From: Nocardia carnea NBRC 14403
GTDB taxonomy: Bacteria; Actinomycetota; Actinomycetes; Mycobacteriales; Mycobacteriaceae
Length of the DNA stretch: 64,000 nt
Assembly (NCBI RefSeq): GCF_000308515.1
Contig: NZ_BAFV01000015.1
Span: forward strand, 1-64,000
Direction of reading: 5' to 3'
Every line of letters starts with the position of its first letter. The first letter of the stretch is position 1. A program made the translations under genes and the position numbers. The notes beneath the pieces are model-generated. The model did not search any database. It worked only from the letters and a program-made list of their open reading frames with translations, and was not told the DNA's origin. Below, piece by piece: positions 33,728-42,650 of the stretch.

Positions 33728-34045
33728 CGGTTCCCCTCCTGGAATGGTCGTCCTCGGTCAGCGGCCAGTTTACGCGACAAGTCGCATTCCACTCGGCGCC
33801 GGGGAGACATCCACGCACGCCGCGCGACGCCACCAGCACTTACCCCTTTTTGCCCGATGGCAGACCTACCGGTAAGCTGACCAGGCGGTGTATCAAAGCG
33901 CCGCCTGTTCGTGTGCGATCGGTTGTGGACATCCGCGTTGTGCAGTGCGAGCCACCGTGGGTGGCCACCGCGGTACTTCGGCCGGGTGCACCGGGCAGTA
34001 CCAGGTAATCAGACCAGGTTGAGTGTAACCGGGATCGCGGAGGAT
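33728..34045. promoter_or_regulatory. Divergent control region, EspI-like gene / infA
   Basis: These 318 bases hold the promoters and the long 5' leader of infA. The palindromic TACCGGTA near 33868 and scattered short AT-rich elements are visible, but I could not fix a -10/-35 pair with confidence. No coding frame looks real here. Confidence 0.4.
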
Positions 34046-34267
34046 ATGGCGAAGAAAGACGGGGCCATCGAGGTCGAGGGGCGGGTTGTCGAGCCGTTGC
34101 CCAATGCGATGTTCCGGATCGAGCTCGAGAACGGGCACAAGGTCCTCGCGCATATCAGCGGCAAGATGCGTCAGCACTACATTCGCATCCTGCCGGAGGA
34201 CCGGGTCGTCGTCGAGCTGTCACCGTACGACCTGTCCCGCGGTCGGATCGTCTACCGATACAAGTGA
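34046..34267 (+). CDS. infA: Translation initiation factor IF-1
   Basis: This encodes 73 residues starting [14 protein letters not shown], with [20 protein letters not shown] and [17 protein letters not shown], essentially the universal IF-1 sequence. It binds the 30S A site and cooperates with IF-2 and IF-3. ATG 34046 is chosen since it gives the exact family length and follows GGAGGA. It opens the alpha-operon-type cluster; a hairpin separates it from rpmJ, so it may be partly independently expressed. Confidence 0.98.
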
Positions 34268-34301
34268 ACGATGTGAGCCCCGGCTCGCTCACCCGAGATT
34301 T

Positions 34302-34323
34302 CCCCGGTCGGGCACGACCGGGG
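34302..34323 (+). terminator. Attenuator/terminator hairpin between infA and rpmJ
   Basis: A perfect 9-bp stem (CCCCGGTCG at 34302-34310, CGACCGGGG at 34315-34323) has a 4-base loop. It may reduce read-through from infA to rpmJ. A second small palindrome (CACACC/GGTGTG, 34336-34349) follows. Confidence 0.5.
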
Positions 34324-34373
34324 TCAACTGTGTTCACACCCTGGTGTGGACCGCAACGAAAGATTGGACGGAC

Positions 34374-34487
34374 GTGAAGGTTCAGCCGAGCGTCAAGAAG
34401 ATCTGCGAGAAGTGCAAGGTGATCCGGCGTAACGGCCGGGTCATGGTGATCTGCGACAACCTGCGGCACAAGCAGCGGCAGGGCTGA
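34374..34487 (+). CDS. rpmJ: Ribosomal protein bL36
   Basis: This encodes 37 residues from GTG 34374, reading [20 protein letters not shown] and onward. Zinc ligands C11, C14, C27 and H32 are all present, so this is the zinc-containing (C+) form that is made when zinc is sufficient. It is part of the large subunit near the peptidyl transferase centre. Confidence 0.98.
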   Translation: MKVQPSVKKICEKCKVIRRNGRVMVICDNLRHKQRQG

Positions 34488-34676
34488 CACCGGCGCCGAG
34501 CACCGAACGCGGTTCGGATTGGCACACAGAAGAACTCCCAGCGCCAGCCGCACACTGAGGTTTTCCGGAATTTTTCCGGAGGGTGTGCGTGCCTACCCCC
34601 GGTACGGAGGCCGGGGCCCCACCAGACGAGGGGACGGACAGGGAGCAGACCTCCGCAACAGTGAAGGAACTGCCAG

Positions 34677-35048
34677 ATGGCACGTCTCATGGGCGTCGAT
34701 CTCCCGCGCGAGAAGCGCATGGAGATCGCACTGACCTACATCTACGGCATCGGTCGTACCCGCTCCCAGGAGATCTTGGCGGCCACGGGCGTCAGCCCGG
34801 ATCTGCGCTCGAAGGATCTCACCGACGAGCAGGTCACGCAGCTGCGTGACTACATCGAGGGCTCGTCGCTCAAGGTCGAAGGTGACCTGCGCCGCGAGGT
34901 TCAGGCCGATATCCGTCGCAAGATCGAGATCGGCTGCTACCAGGGCCTGCGTCACCGCCGTGGCCTCCCTGTGCACGGCCAGCGCACCAAGACCAACGCG
35001 CGCACCCGCAAGGGCCCGAAGCGCACCGTCGCCGGCAAGAAGAAGTAG
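34677..35048 (+). CDS. rpsM: Ribosomal protein uS13
   Basis: This encodes 123 residues, normal length. The [18 protein letters not shown] start and the [21 protein letters not shown]-terminal arm are classic. It sits in the 30S head and contacts tRNA and the 50S subunit. The 189-bp leader upstream contains TCCGGA direct/inverted repeats near 34560-34580 and a CCCCGG/CCGGGG pair near 34606-34625, possibly involved in autoregulation. rpsK follows after 10 bp. Confidence 0.98.
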   Translation: MARLMGVDLPREKRMEIALTYIYGIGRTRSQEILAATGVSPDLRSKDLTDEQVTQLRDYIEGSSLKVEGDLRREVQADIRRKIEIGCYQGLRHRRGLPVHGQRTKTNARTRKGPKRTVAGKKK

Positions 35049-35058
35049 GGGATAACAG

Positions 35059-35472
35059 ATGCCTCCGAAGTCCCGGGCCTCCGGCCCGAAGAAGAGCCAG
35101 AAGTCGCGTCGCAGGGAAAAGAAGAACGTTCCCCACGGCCACGCGCATATCAAGAGCACGTTCAACAACACGATCGTGTCCATCACCGACCCCACGGGCA
35201 ACGTCATCTCCTGGGCGTCCTCGGGTCACGTCGGGTTCAAGGGTTCGCGCAAGTCGACCCCGTTCGCCGCGCAGCTGGCCGCCGAGAACGCGGCCCGCAA
35301 GGCGCAGGAGAACGGCGTCAAGAAGGTCGACGTGTTCGTCAAGGGCCCGGGTTCGGGCCGCGAGACCGCGATCCGTTCGCTGCAGGCCGCCGGCCTGGAG
35401 GTCGGCACGATCTCCGATGTCACTCCGCAGCCGCACAACGGTTGCCGTCCGCCCAAGCGGCGTCGCGTCTAA
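35059..35472 (+). CDS. rpsK: Ribosomal protein uS11
   Basis: This encodes 137 residues. The basic N-terminus ([15 protein letters not shown]) and the [19 protein letters not shown] and [18 protein letters not shown] motifs are conserved in S11. It forms part of the 30S platform near the Shine-Dalgarno cleft. Tightly spaced between rpsM and rpsD. Confidence 0.98.
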   Translation: MPPKSRASGPKKSQKSRRREKKNVPHGHAHIKSTFNNTIVSITDPTGNVISWASSGHVGFKGSRKSTPFAAQLAAENAARKAQENGVKKVDVFVKGPGSGRETAIRSLQAAGLEVGTISDVTPQPHNGCRPPKRRRV

Positions 35473-35494
35473 GCGGGAAGGAAGGTAGAGCACA

Positions 35495-36100
35495 ATGGCC
35501 CGTTACACCGGACCCATCACCCGCAAATCGCGTCGCCTGCGCGTCGACCTGATCGGCGGTGACCAGGCTTTCGAGCGTCGCCCCTACCCGCCCGGCCAGC
35601 ACGGCCGCGCGCGGATCAAGGAGAGCGAATACCTGCTGCAGCTGCAGGAGAAGCAGAAGGCCCGCTTCTCCTACGGCGTTATGGAAAAGCAGTTCCGCCG
35701 GTACTACGAAGAGGCCAACCGCCTCAAGGGCAAGACCGGTGACAACCTGCTGCGTCTGCTCGAGACCCGGCTGGACAACGTCGTGTACCGCGCCGGTCTG
35801 GCCCGGACCCGTCGTCAGGCCCGCCAGCTGGTCAGCCACGGCCACTTCCTGGTGAACAACAAGAAGGTCAACGTTCCTTCTTTCCAGGTCACCCAGTACG
35901 ACATCATCGATGTCAAGGAGAAGTCGCTGGCGACCCTGCCGTTCCAGGTGGCCCGTGAGACCACCGGTGACCGTCCGGTCCCCGGCTGGCTGCAGGTCGT
36001 CCCGGGCCGGCTGCGGATCCTGGTGCACTCCATGCCGGAGCGCGCTCAGATCGATGTGCCGCTGCAGGAACAGCTGATCGTCGAGTACTACTCGAAGTAA
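35495..36100 (+). CDS. rpsD: Ribosomal protein uS4
   Basis: This encodes 201 residues. ARYTGPITRKSRRLRVDL, the PPGQHGR motif and the RLDNVVYRAGLARTRRQARQ S4 RNA-binding domain are present. It initiates 16S rRNA folding and, in many bacteria, represses the alpha operon. There are no Cys residues near the N-terminus, so it is the zinc-free (C-) form. Confidence 0.98.
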   Translation: MARYTGPITRKSRRLRVDLIGGDQAFERRPYPPGQHGRARIKESEYLLQLQEKQKARFSYGVMEKQFRRYYEEANRLKGKTGDNLLRLLETRLDNVVYRAGLARTRRQARQLVSHGHFLVNNKKVNVPSFQVTQYDIIDVKEKSLATLPFQVARETTGDRPVPGWLQVVPGRLRILVHSMPERAQIDVPLQEQLIVEYYSK

Positions 36101-36119
36101 CCGGCCGGCTGTGCCGCTG

Positions 36120-36148
36120 GTGCGGGTCGTCGAGGTGACGGCCCGCAC
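36120..36148 (+). promoter_or_regulatory. Hairpin between rpsD and rpoA
   Basis: A 12-bp stem with one T-G pair (36120-36131 with 36137-36148) and a 5-base loop lies in the 102-bp gap. It may serve as an attenuator or mRNA-processing site setting rpoA expression relative to the ribosomal genes. Confidence 0.45.
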
Positions 36149-36202
36149 AACCACTGAACGAGGCGTCAAATAGCGGGCGCCCAACACAGGAGGATTGATC
36201 CC

Positions 36203-37261
36203 ATGCTGATTTCCCAGCGTCCGACCCTCACCGAAGAGGTCATCGCCGACAACCGCTCGAAGTTCACCATCGAACCCCTCGAGCCGGGTTTCGGGTACAC
36301 CCTCGGTAACTCGCTGCGGCGCACCCTGCTGTCCTCGATCCCGGGGGCCGCGGTGACCAGCATCCGCATCGACGGCGTTCTGCACGAGTTCACCACCGTG
36401 CCCGGTGTGAAGGAAGATGTCACCGACATCATCCTGAACCTCAAGGGCCTGGTCGTGTCCTCCGAGGAGGACGAGCCGGTCACCATGTACCTGCGTAAGC
36501 AGGGCCCGGGGACCGTCACCGCCGATGACATCGTGCCGCCGTCGGGTGTGGTCGTGCACAACCCGGATATGCATATCGCCACCCTGAACGACAAGGGCAA
36601 GCTCGAGATCGAGCTGGTCGTCGAGCGTGGTCGCGGTTATGTCCCGGCGGTGCAGAACAAGGCGACCGGTGCGGAAATCGGCCGGATCCCGGTGGATTCG
36701 ATCTACTCGCCGGTGCTCAAGGTGACCTACAAGGTCGAGGCCACCCGTGTCGAGCAGCGCACCGACTTCGACCGGCTCATTCTCGACGTGGAGACCAAGA
36801 ACTCCATCAGCGCACGGGACGCGCTCGCCTCGGCGGGCAAGACCCTGGTCGAACTGTTCGGCCTGGCCCGTGAACTGAACGTCGAAGCCGAAGGTATCGA
36901 GATCGGCCCCTCCCCGGCCGAGGCGGATCACATCGCCTCCTTCGGGCTGCCGATCGAGGATCTGGACCTCACCGTCCGTTCCTACAACTGCCTGAAGCGC
37001 GAGGGTGTGCACACCGTCGGCGAGCTGGTGGCGCGTACCGAATCGGATCTGCTGGATATCCGCAACTTCGGCCAGAAGTCCATCGACGAGGTCAAGGTCA
37101 AGCTGCACGCGCTGGGCCTGTCCCTCAAGGACAGCCCCGCGTCCTTCGATCCGTCCAGCGTGGTCGGTTACGACGCGGCCACCGGCACCTGGTCCGACAG
37201 CGGCACCTTCAGCGACGACAACGGCGGCGAGCAGGACTACGCCGAAACCGAACAGCTCTAG
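36203..37261 (+). CDS. rpoA: RNA polymerase alpha subunit
   Basis: This encodes 352 residues. The N-terminal dimerisation domain ([20 protein letters not shown]) is followed by a linker and the C-terminal domain ([21 protein letters not shown] region and [14 protein letters not shown]) that contacts UP elements and activators. The acidic tail of about 35 residues after SLKDSP is typical of actinobacteria. GGAGG precedes ATG 36203. Confidence 0.98.
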   Translation: MLISQRPTLTEEVIADNRSKFTIEPLEPGFGYTLGNSLRRTLLSSIPGAAVTSIRIDGVLHEFTTVPGVKEDVTDIILNLKGLVVSSEEDEPVTMYLRKQGPGTVTADDIVPPSGVVVHNPDMHIATLNDKGKLEIELVVERGRGYVPAVQNKATGAEIGRIPVDSIYSPVLKVTYKVEATRVEQRTDFDRLILDVETKNSISARDALASAGKTLVELFGLARELNVEAEGIEIGPSPAEADHIASFGLPIEDLDLTVRSYNCLKREGVHTVGELVARTESDLLDIRNFGQKSIDEVKVKLHALGLSLKDSPASFDPSSVVGYDAATGTWSDSGTFSDDNGGEQDYAETEQL

Positions 37262-37312
37262 GCCTTCGCGGGGCGGGCGCCCCGGAACGGTCTTTACCAA
37301 GGAGAACCCACA

Positions 37313-37813
37313 ATGCCCAAGCCCAAGAAGGGTGCTCGCTTCGGCGGGTCGGCGTCGCACCAGAAGGCGATCTTCGCCAATCTGGCCACCGCGCTCTTCG
37401 AGCACGGTCGGATCACGACCACCGAGGCCAAGGCCAAGGCGCTGCGCCCCTACGCCGAAAAACTGGTCACCAAGGCCAAGGCCGGTACGCTGGCCGATCG
37501 CCGCGAGGTGCTCAAGGTCATCCGGAACAAGGACGTCGTACACGATCTCTTCGCCGAGATCGGTCCGTCGTTCGAAGGCCGCAGCGGCGGCTACACCCGG
37601 ATCATCAAGACCCTGCCGCGTAAGGGCGATAACGCCCCGATGGCGATCATCGAGCTGGTCCGGGAACAGACCGTGACCAACGAGGCCGATCGCGCCCGCC
37701 GGGTGGCCGCGTCCCAGAAGACCGAGGACCAGGCCCCCGAGACCGAAACCGAAGCGACCGAGGCTCCGGCCGAGGAAGCTGCGGCCGAGGAGAAGGCCGA
37801 CGACAAGGCGTAA
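37313..37813 (+). CDS. rplQ: Ribosomal protein bL17
   Basis: This encodes 166 residues. The first 120 ([40 protein letters not shown]) are standard L17. The last 40 are an acidic Glu/Ala/Thr tail ([17 protein letters not shown]) seen in actinobacterial L17 and probably disordered. It is the last ribosomal gene before a terminator-like hairpin. Confidence 0.98.
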   Translation: MPKPKKGARFGGSASHQKAIFANLATALFEHGRITTTEAKAKALRPYAEKLVTKAKAGTLADRREVLKVIRNKDVVHDLFAEIGPSFEGRSGGYTRIIKTLPRKGDNAPMAIIELVREQTVTNEADRARRVAASQKTEDQAPETETEATEAPAEEAAAEEKADDKA

Positions 37814-37853
37814 TTCGTCTGCTGCGGATGCCTCGGCGCGTCCGTGGTTCGTC

Positions 37854-37891
37854 GACGAGCCCGCCGCCCGTTCCGGGCGTGCGGGCTCGTC
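37854..37891 (+). terminator. Long hairpin between rplQ and truA
   Basis: An 11-bp outer stem and a 6-bp inner stem, separated by one bulged T on the 3' arm (37854-37870 with 37874-37891), enclose a 3-base TTC loop. This strong structure 40 bases after rplQ probably limits read-through into truA, whose own ribosome site follows at once. Confidence 0.6.
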
Positions 37892-37912
37892 CCGTATCCG
37901 GAGGATGGTCAG

Positions 37913-38779
37913 GTGAGCGAATACGACCCGGGAGCGCCGGAGCCTCGGGACGAGCCGGCGCCCCAGGTGACCCGGTTCCGGCTGGATATCTCCTATGACG
38001 GCACCGATTTCACCGGCTGGGCCCGGCAACCCGGACTGCGGACCGTGCAGGGCCAGCTGGAGGAATCACTGGGCAAGGTGCTGCGCGAACCGGTGCAATT
38101 GACGGTGGCCGGGCGGACCGATGCCGGTGTGCACGCCGAAGGTCAGGTCGCACATTTCGATACCTCGGCGGAGGTGGACGCGGACAAGCTGATCCACCGG
38201 ATGGCGAAGTTCCTGCCCCGGGACGTGCGAATCACCGGAATCCGCCCGGTACCCGACGAATTCGACGCCCGCTTCTCGGCGATCCGCCGGCACTACGTCT
38301 ATCGCCTCACCACCGCGCCCTACGGTCCCGACCCCCTGGCCGCACGCAGTGTGGTGGGCTGCCGCCCGGTCGACCTGGAAGCGATGCGTGCCGCGTCCCG
38401 CACTGTTCTCGGCCTGCACGATTTCGCCGCCTTCTGCCGGCGCCGGGAAGGCGCCACCACGATCCGGGAGTTGCAGCGCTACGAGTGGGTGCGCGACGGC
38501 CACCGGCTCGACGCCTACGTGAGCGCGGATGCCTTCTGCTGGTCGATGGTGCGCAGCCTGGTGGGTGCGGTCCTCGCAGTAGGGGAGGGACGGCGCACGC
38601 CGGAATGGGTTGCCGGGCTGCTCGAGGAACGGCAGCGTTCGAGTTCGGTGACGGTGGCGCCCGCGCACGGACTCAGCCTGATCGCGGTCGACTACCCTCC
38701 TGAATCGGATCTCGCAGTCCGCAACGCACAGACCCGGGAAGTCCGCTCGATTGCACCGCGTGGCTGCTGCGGGGACTGA
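37913..38779 (+). CDS. truA: tRNA pseudouridine(38-40) synthase TruA
   Basis: This encodes 288 residues. GTG 37913 is chosen because GGAGG lies 9 bases upstream; the frame is open further up. The catalytic Asp is D70 in [29 protein letters not shown] and [20 protein letters not shown] are conserved. It modifies uridines 38-40 of the tRNA anticodon stem. It follows rplQ as in mycobacteria, where ESX-4 lies close by; the same neighbourhood is seen here. Confidence 0.96.
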   Translation: MSEYDPGAPEPRDEPAPQVTRFRLDISYDGTDFTGWARQPGLRTVQGQLEESLGKVLREPVQLTVAGRTDAGVHAEGQVAHFDTSAEVDADKLIHRMAKFLPRDVRITGIRPVPDEFDARFSAIRRHYVYRLTTAPYGPDPLAARSVVGCRPVDLEAMRAASRTVLGLHDFAAFCRRREGATTIRELQRYEWVRDGHRLDAYVSADAFCWSMVRSLVGAVLAVGEGRRTPEWVAGLLEERQRSSSVTVAPAHGLSLIAVDYPPESDLAVRNAQTREVRSIAPRGCCGD

Positions 38780-38859
38780 TAGGCATAACGCCAGGACGGT
38801 GGGGACGGCGATAGGGTCGGTGACGGAATTGTCCGGTCGACGACAAGGTTGCGGTAGAC

Positions 38860-39678
38860 ATGACGATTGATCTCGGACGTTACGGCGTATGGCGTTACTA
38901 CAAACTGTTCACCCCGGAGGCGGCGGCCGAACTGGAGGGCCTCGGGTACGGGGCACTGTGGCTGGGTGGCTCGCCGACCCCCGATCTGCCGGTGGTGGAG
39001 GATCTGCTCGCGGCGACCGAAACGCTGAAGGTCGGCACCAGCATCGTCAATATCTGGACCGCGCCCGCCGGTGCGGTCGCTGAATCCTTCCACCGGATCG
39101 AGCAGCGGTTTCCGGGTCGGTTCGTGCTCGGTATCGGCTGCGGTCATCCCGAAGCCGATAAGCCGTATCGTTCCCCGTACGAGGCCCTGGTCGAGTATCT
39201 GGACGAACTGGATGCTGCGAAGGTGCCGGTTTCCGGCCGGATGCTCGCCGCGCTCGGCCCCAAGGTGCTGAAACTGGCGGCCGATCGCACCGCAGGCGCC
39301 CTGCCCTACCTCACCACGCCGCAGCACACCGAGCAGGCCCGCACCGCAGTCGGTGACGCACTGCTGGTGCCCGAGCAGAAACTGGTCGTCGATACCGACG
39401 CGGAACGTGCCCGGGCCACCGGCCGCTCGGTGGTCGATATGTATCTCGGACTACGCAACTACACGACCAACCTCCAGCGGCTGGGCTACACCGACGACGA
39501 TATCGCCAAGCCCGGCAGCGACCGCCTGCTGGACGCGCTCGCCGTGCACGGGTCCGCCGAACAAGTCCGCGCGCATATCGACGCGGGCGCCGACCACCTG
39601 GCGCTGCAGGCGCTGGGTGAGGACTACCTCGCCACCCTGCGCGCCCTCGCCCCGTTGCTCACGCAGAGCAGCCGGTAG
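38860..39678 (+). CDS. LLM-class F420-dependent oxidoreductase
   Basis: This encodes 272 residues, slightly short for the family, forming a TIM barrel. GYGALWLGGSP, the LKVGTSIVNIW strand, HRIEQRFPGRFVLGIGCGH and the C-terminal GADHLALQALG match luciferase-like F420 enzymes of the mycobacterial/nocardial type. It probably uses deazaflavin F420 rather than FMN, by family; the substrate cannot be told. It stands alone on the plus strand between truA and the convergent csoR-type gene. Confidence 0.82.
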   Translation: MTIDLGRYGVWRYYKLFTPEAAAELEGLGYGALWLGGSPTPDLPVVEDLLAATETLKVGTSIVNIWTAPAGAVAESFHRIEQRFPGRFVLGIGCGHPEADKPYRSPYEALVEYLDELDAAKVPVSGRMLAALGPKVLKLAADRTAGALPYLTTPQHTEQARTAVGDALLVPEQKLVVDTDAERARATGRSVVDMYLGLRNYTTNLQRLGYTDDDIAKPGSDRLLDALAVHGSAEQVRAHIDAGADHLALQALGEDYLATLRALAPLLTQSSR

Positions 39679-39781
39679 ACATCCACGTCCGGACCCGGCG
39701 CCGGCCGTTACCCGGCAGCCGGTCCGGTGCGCTGGTAGTCGAGCGACGGCTTCGCTCCGTGCCGCCGTCGTCGATTCGGTA

Positions 39782-40126
39782 TCAGGAGCGGACGAGGCGG
39801 GCGATGGCGTCGGTAGCCTCTTTGATCTTGGCTTCGGCCTCGGGGCCCCCGGCGACCGCCGCGTCCACTACGCAGTGGCTTATATGGTCCTCGAGCAACC
39901 CCATCGCGACGGCCTGCAGCGCCTTGGTCATTGCGGAGACCTGCGTGAGGATATCGATGCAGTACTTCTCCTCTTCGACCATCCGCTGCAAACCCCGCGA
40001 CTGGCCCTCGATGCGGCGTAGCCGCTTCAGATAATCTTCCTTGCTGGTGATGTAGCCGTGATGTGCGTGTCCGGGGGCAGCCGCCGGATCGGTGGCCGTG
40101 TCGGCTGGGGTCGGGTCGGAAGTCAC
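39782..40126 (-). CDS. CsoR-family metal-sensing repressor
   Basis: This encodes 114 residues. GTG 40126 is chosen for the AGAGGAG site just upstream; the frame is open to 40171, but the operator lies there. The Cu(I) ligand set of CsoR is intact: C56, H81, C85 with the exact 25- and 4-residue spacing. A His-rich HAHH lies near the N-terminus. It is an all-helical tetrameric repressor that releases DNA when it binds copper. No copper-exporting ATPase or chaperone gene is adjacent, so its targets may be itself and distant genes, or the divergent MTA phosphorylase. Confidence 0.88.
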   Translation of the reverse strand: MTSDPTPADTATDPAAAPGHAHHGYITSKEDYLKRLRRIEGQSRGLQRMVEEEKYCIDILTQVSAMTKALQAVAMGLLEDHISHCVVDAAVAGGPEAEAKIKEATDAIARLVRS

Positions 40127-40162
40127 CGGGTATCTCCTCTGTGCCGGTCGGGAGACCGTATA

Positions 40163-40177
40163 TACCCCCACAGGGTA
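40163..40177. promoter_or_regulatory. Likely CsoR operator
   Basis: TACCC-N5-GGGTA, embedded in GTATATACCCCCACAGGGTA (40158-40177), lies 36 bp upstream of the csoR-type start and 69 bp from the divergent gene. C/G runs flanked by TA are typical of CsoR/RcnR operators. The overlapping TATA elements suggest it covers the promoter. Confidence 0.6.
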
Positions 40178-40245
40178 CAGTCACCGGCGATTTCTGTCAG
40201 GTGCCCGCCGTGCGTTCGCGGGCCGGGCGCGCGAGAATCGACACT

Positions 40246-41055
40246 ATGACATCCCACGATCGGCCTGCACTGGCGGTTATCGGCGGTAGCGGATTCTACG
40301 ACTTTTTCGACGGCGCCATGGAACCGGTGACGGTACGCACGCCGTACGGCGACCCGAGCGCACCGATAACGGTCGGCACCGTCGAGGGGCGTCCGGTCGC
40401 GTTCCTGCCCCGCCATGGCACGCGGCACGAATACTCCCCGCACACGGTGCCCTACCGGGCGAATATGTGGGCGCTGCGTTCGCTGGGCGTGCGGCGGATC
40501 TTCGCCCCGTGCGCGGTCGGCAGCCTCCGCCCGGACTGGGGGCCGGGCACCGTGGTGATCCCGGACCAGCTGGTCGACCGGACCTCGGGCCGGGCCCAGA
40601 CCTACTTCGATGCCAACGGCATCCACGTATCGTTCGCCGACCCGTACTGCCCCGATCTGCGCGCGGTCGCGGTGAAATCCGCGGACAGCGCCGTCCACGT
40701 GCAACCGCACGGAACGATGGCCGTGATCCAGGGTCCGCGTTTCTCCACCCGGGCCGAAAGCCGGTGGTATGCGGCGCAGGGCTGGGAGCTGGTCAATATG
40801 ACCGGTTATCCCGAAGCCGTCCTCGCCCGTGAACTGGAAATGTGTTACTCCGCCCTCGCCCTGGTCACCGACCTCGATTCCGGGCTCGCCGAAGGCGAAG
40901 GGGTGCGGGCGGCGGATGTCTTCGCCGAATTCGAACGCAATATCGGCCCCTTCAAGAAGCTCGTCCACGACGCTGTCGCCGCCATCGCCGATACCGGAAC
41001 CTGCGAGCACTGCCGGGTACACGCCGGTGTCGCACTCCCGTTCGAGCTGCCGTGA
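40246..41055 (+). CDS. mtnP: S-methyl-5'-thioadenosine phosphorylase
   Basis: This encodes 269 residues. The LAVIGGSGFYDFF phosphate-loop start, PRHGTRHEYSPHTVPYRAN, IQGPRFSTRAESRWY, NMTGYPEAVLARE and TDLDSG match the MTAP/PNP-II trimeric family. It phosphorolyses MTA from polyamine or related pathways to adenine and 5-methylthioribose-1-phosphate. TDLDSG in place of the TDxD purine-site pattern keeps both Asp residues, in favour of MTA over guanosine/inosine. ATG 40246 lacks a strong ribosome site, so it may be leaderless. Overlaps the next gene by 4 bases. Confidence 0.85.
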   Translation: MTSHDRPALAVIGGSGFYDFFDGAMEPVTVRTPYGDPSAPITVGTVEGRPVAFLPRHGTRHEYSPHTVPYRANMWALRSLGVRRIFAPCAVGSLRPDWGPGTVVIPDQLVDRTSGRAQTYFDANGIHVSFADPYCPDLRAVAVKSADSAVHVQPHGTMAVIQGPRFSTRAESRWYAAQGWELVNMTGYPEAVLARELEMCYSALALVTDLDSGLAEGEGVRAADVFAEFERNIGPFKKLVHDAVAAIADTGTCEHCRVHAGVALPFELP

Positions 41056-41651
41056 ACCGACCGGATGCGGTAGCGGGCGAGTCACGTGCTGTGGACGGTC
41101 CGCTCCGCCTGGAGGTGATAGTCGCCAGTATCCGGCCGCAACGTTTCGCACCCGTGGTCGCCGACTGGTTCGTCCGCACGGCCCGCGGCCGGCCGGAATT
41201 CGACACCGGGGTCATCGATCTCCTGCACACGCCGCTCCCTCCGGACCTGTCCGAAACACCGGAAACCGAGCGCTTCCGCCAACGGCTCGCGGCCGCCGAC
41301 GCCTTCGTCGCGGTGACCTCGGAATACAACCACGGTTATCCGGCCTCGCTGAAAACCGCGCTGGACAGCGCGAAACACGAGTGGCGGGCCAAACCGATCG
41401 GGTTCGTCTCCTACGGCGGCCTGTCGGGTGGTCTTCGCGCGGTGGAGCAGCTGCGCCAGGTCGTCGCGGAAATCCACATGGTCTCCGTGCGCGAATCGGT
41501 GAGCTTTCACCGCGCCCGCAAACAGTTCGATACCGACGGCAGTACCGGGAACAGTGCCGCCATAGACGCTGCCGATCGCATGCTCTCCCAGCTGGCTTGG
41601 TGGGGAAACGCCCTGGCCGCGGCTCGGGCGAGCGACCCGTATCCCGGGTGA
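41052..41651 (+). CDS. NADPH-dependent FMN reductase family protein
   Basis: This encodes 199 residues from GTG 41052 (GTGA overlap with mtnP). The core starts at LRLEVIVASIRPQRFAP (the FMN phosphate-binding loop region) and contains TSEYNHGYPASLKTALD and KPIGFVSYGGLSGGLRA, signatures of the flavodoxin-like NAD(P)H:FMN reductase/azoreductase family. The 20-residue leader is variable. It is cytosolic and may reduce flavins, quinones or chromate. Why it is coupled to MTA phosphorylase is not clear. Confidence 0.85.
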   Translation: MNRPDAVAGESRAVDGPLRLEVIVASIRPQRFAPVVADWFVRTARGRPEFDTGVIDLLHTPLPPDLSETPETERFRQRLAAADAFVAVTSEYNHGYPASLKTALDSAKHEWRAKPIGFVSYGGLSGGLRAVEQLRQVVAEIHMVSVRESVSFHRARKQFDTDGSTGNSAAIDAADRMLSQLAWWGNALAAARASDPYPG

Positions 41652-41793
41652 ACAGGTTCAACGAGCCGGCGAAGCAACCCGATTCGTTGCGGGGTGGATG
41701 ATCGGCGGTGCCGCATTCCCGGTGCGCGCTGCCGGACTTCCTCCGCGATGTGTCGGAGAAGAGTGCGATGATGGCGTCCGGGAGGAGGATTCG

Positions 41794-42594
41794 ATGGAAT
41801 CGACAGATCCACCGGAGCCACGGCGGCCGGTATCGATCGGGGAATGGGTGGCGCGGGCCTTCGCGGTGGTGCTGCTCGTTCCGGTGCGGCTGGCCTGGGA
41901 GGGGCTGAAGCTGTGCGGGCGGGCGATCGTGGCGGCGGGTGTCTTCGTCCGGGACAAGGTGTTGGTGCCGGTTCGCCGTTTCGTCTGGTTCTGGCTGGTG
42001 CGGCCGCTGTGGTTGTTCCTGAAGGACGGGGTGTGGGGCTGGGCCATACAGCATGTGCTGTGGGGAATGGTGCTCACGCCACTGGGTGCGTTCGTGCTGA
42101 ACCGGGTGCTGCGCCCACTGCGGTATGCCGTAGAGCAATGGCTCTGGCGGCGCGCAATACGACCGGTGCTGGTCCTGGTGTGGCAGTGGGTGCTCCGCCC
42201 GGTGCTGTACGCGATCGCGGCAACCGGCGATTGGTTCTGGCAGTGGCTCCTGCGGCCGGTGCTGCATGCGATAGCGATCGCCGGCCGGTGGTTGTGGGAG
42301 TGGTGTGTCCTATGGCCGCTGCGCATGGTGCAGCGATGGATACTGCGGCCGTGCTGGATTCTGCTCGCAAGCCTGGCCGAGTACGGCTGGCGGGGCGCCA
42401 CCGCGGTGGTACGTGTGCTGGTCGTTGCGCCGAGTGTGTTCGTCTACCGCTATGCGCTGCGCCCGGTGCTGCACGCACTGGCGGTGGCCGGTGAAGTGGT
42501 TGTGGTGCGCCCGATCGCCTGGGTGCATCGGCGGGTGGTGGTTCCGATGAACCGGGCCGTGGCCGACCTGTGGAACACCGTATTCGGCCGGTGA
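41794..42594 (+). CDS. Trp-rich repeat membrane-associated protein, unrecognised
   Basis: This encodes 266 residues from ATG 41794, with GGAGGAGG 5 bases upstream. 24 residues are Trp (9%) and Arg is also abundant. From residue 60 onward the sequence is built from units starting RP (RPLW, RPLR, RPVL four times, RPCW, RPIA), spaced 12-19 residues apart in the central part, such as RPVLYAIAATGDWFWQWLL followed by RPVLHAIAIAGRWLWEWCV. Each unit is an amphipathic, very hydrophobic helix with Trp clusters. It should lie along or across the membrane. It sits between the flavin reductase and ESX-4 eccE. I know no family for it. Confidence 0.6.
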   Translation: MESTDPPEPRRPVSIGEWVARAFAVVLLVPVRLAWEGLKLCGRAIVAAGVFVRDKVLVPVRRFVWFWLVRPLWLFLKDGVWGWAIQHVLWGMVLTPLGAFVLNRVLRPLRYAVEQWLWRRAIRPVLVLVWQWVLRPVLYAIAATGDWFWQWLLRPVLHAIAIAGRWLWEWCVLWPLRMVQRWILRPCWILLASLAEYGWRGATAVVRVLVVAPSVFVYRYALRPVLHALAVAGEVVVVRPIAWVHRRVVVPMNRAVADLWNTVFGR

Positions 42595-42650
42595 AACCCG
42601 GCGCCGCAGTGCGGCTTCGGTTTCTTCGGTCGCGGTGCGGCCCCGGATTC

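Noticed and set aside
35420..38029. 869-codon antisense open frame across the ribosomal genes and rpoA
   Set aside because: It runs opposite to rpsD, rpoA and rplQ, which are certain genes; long antisense frames are expected in GC-rich DNA with strong third-position bias.
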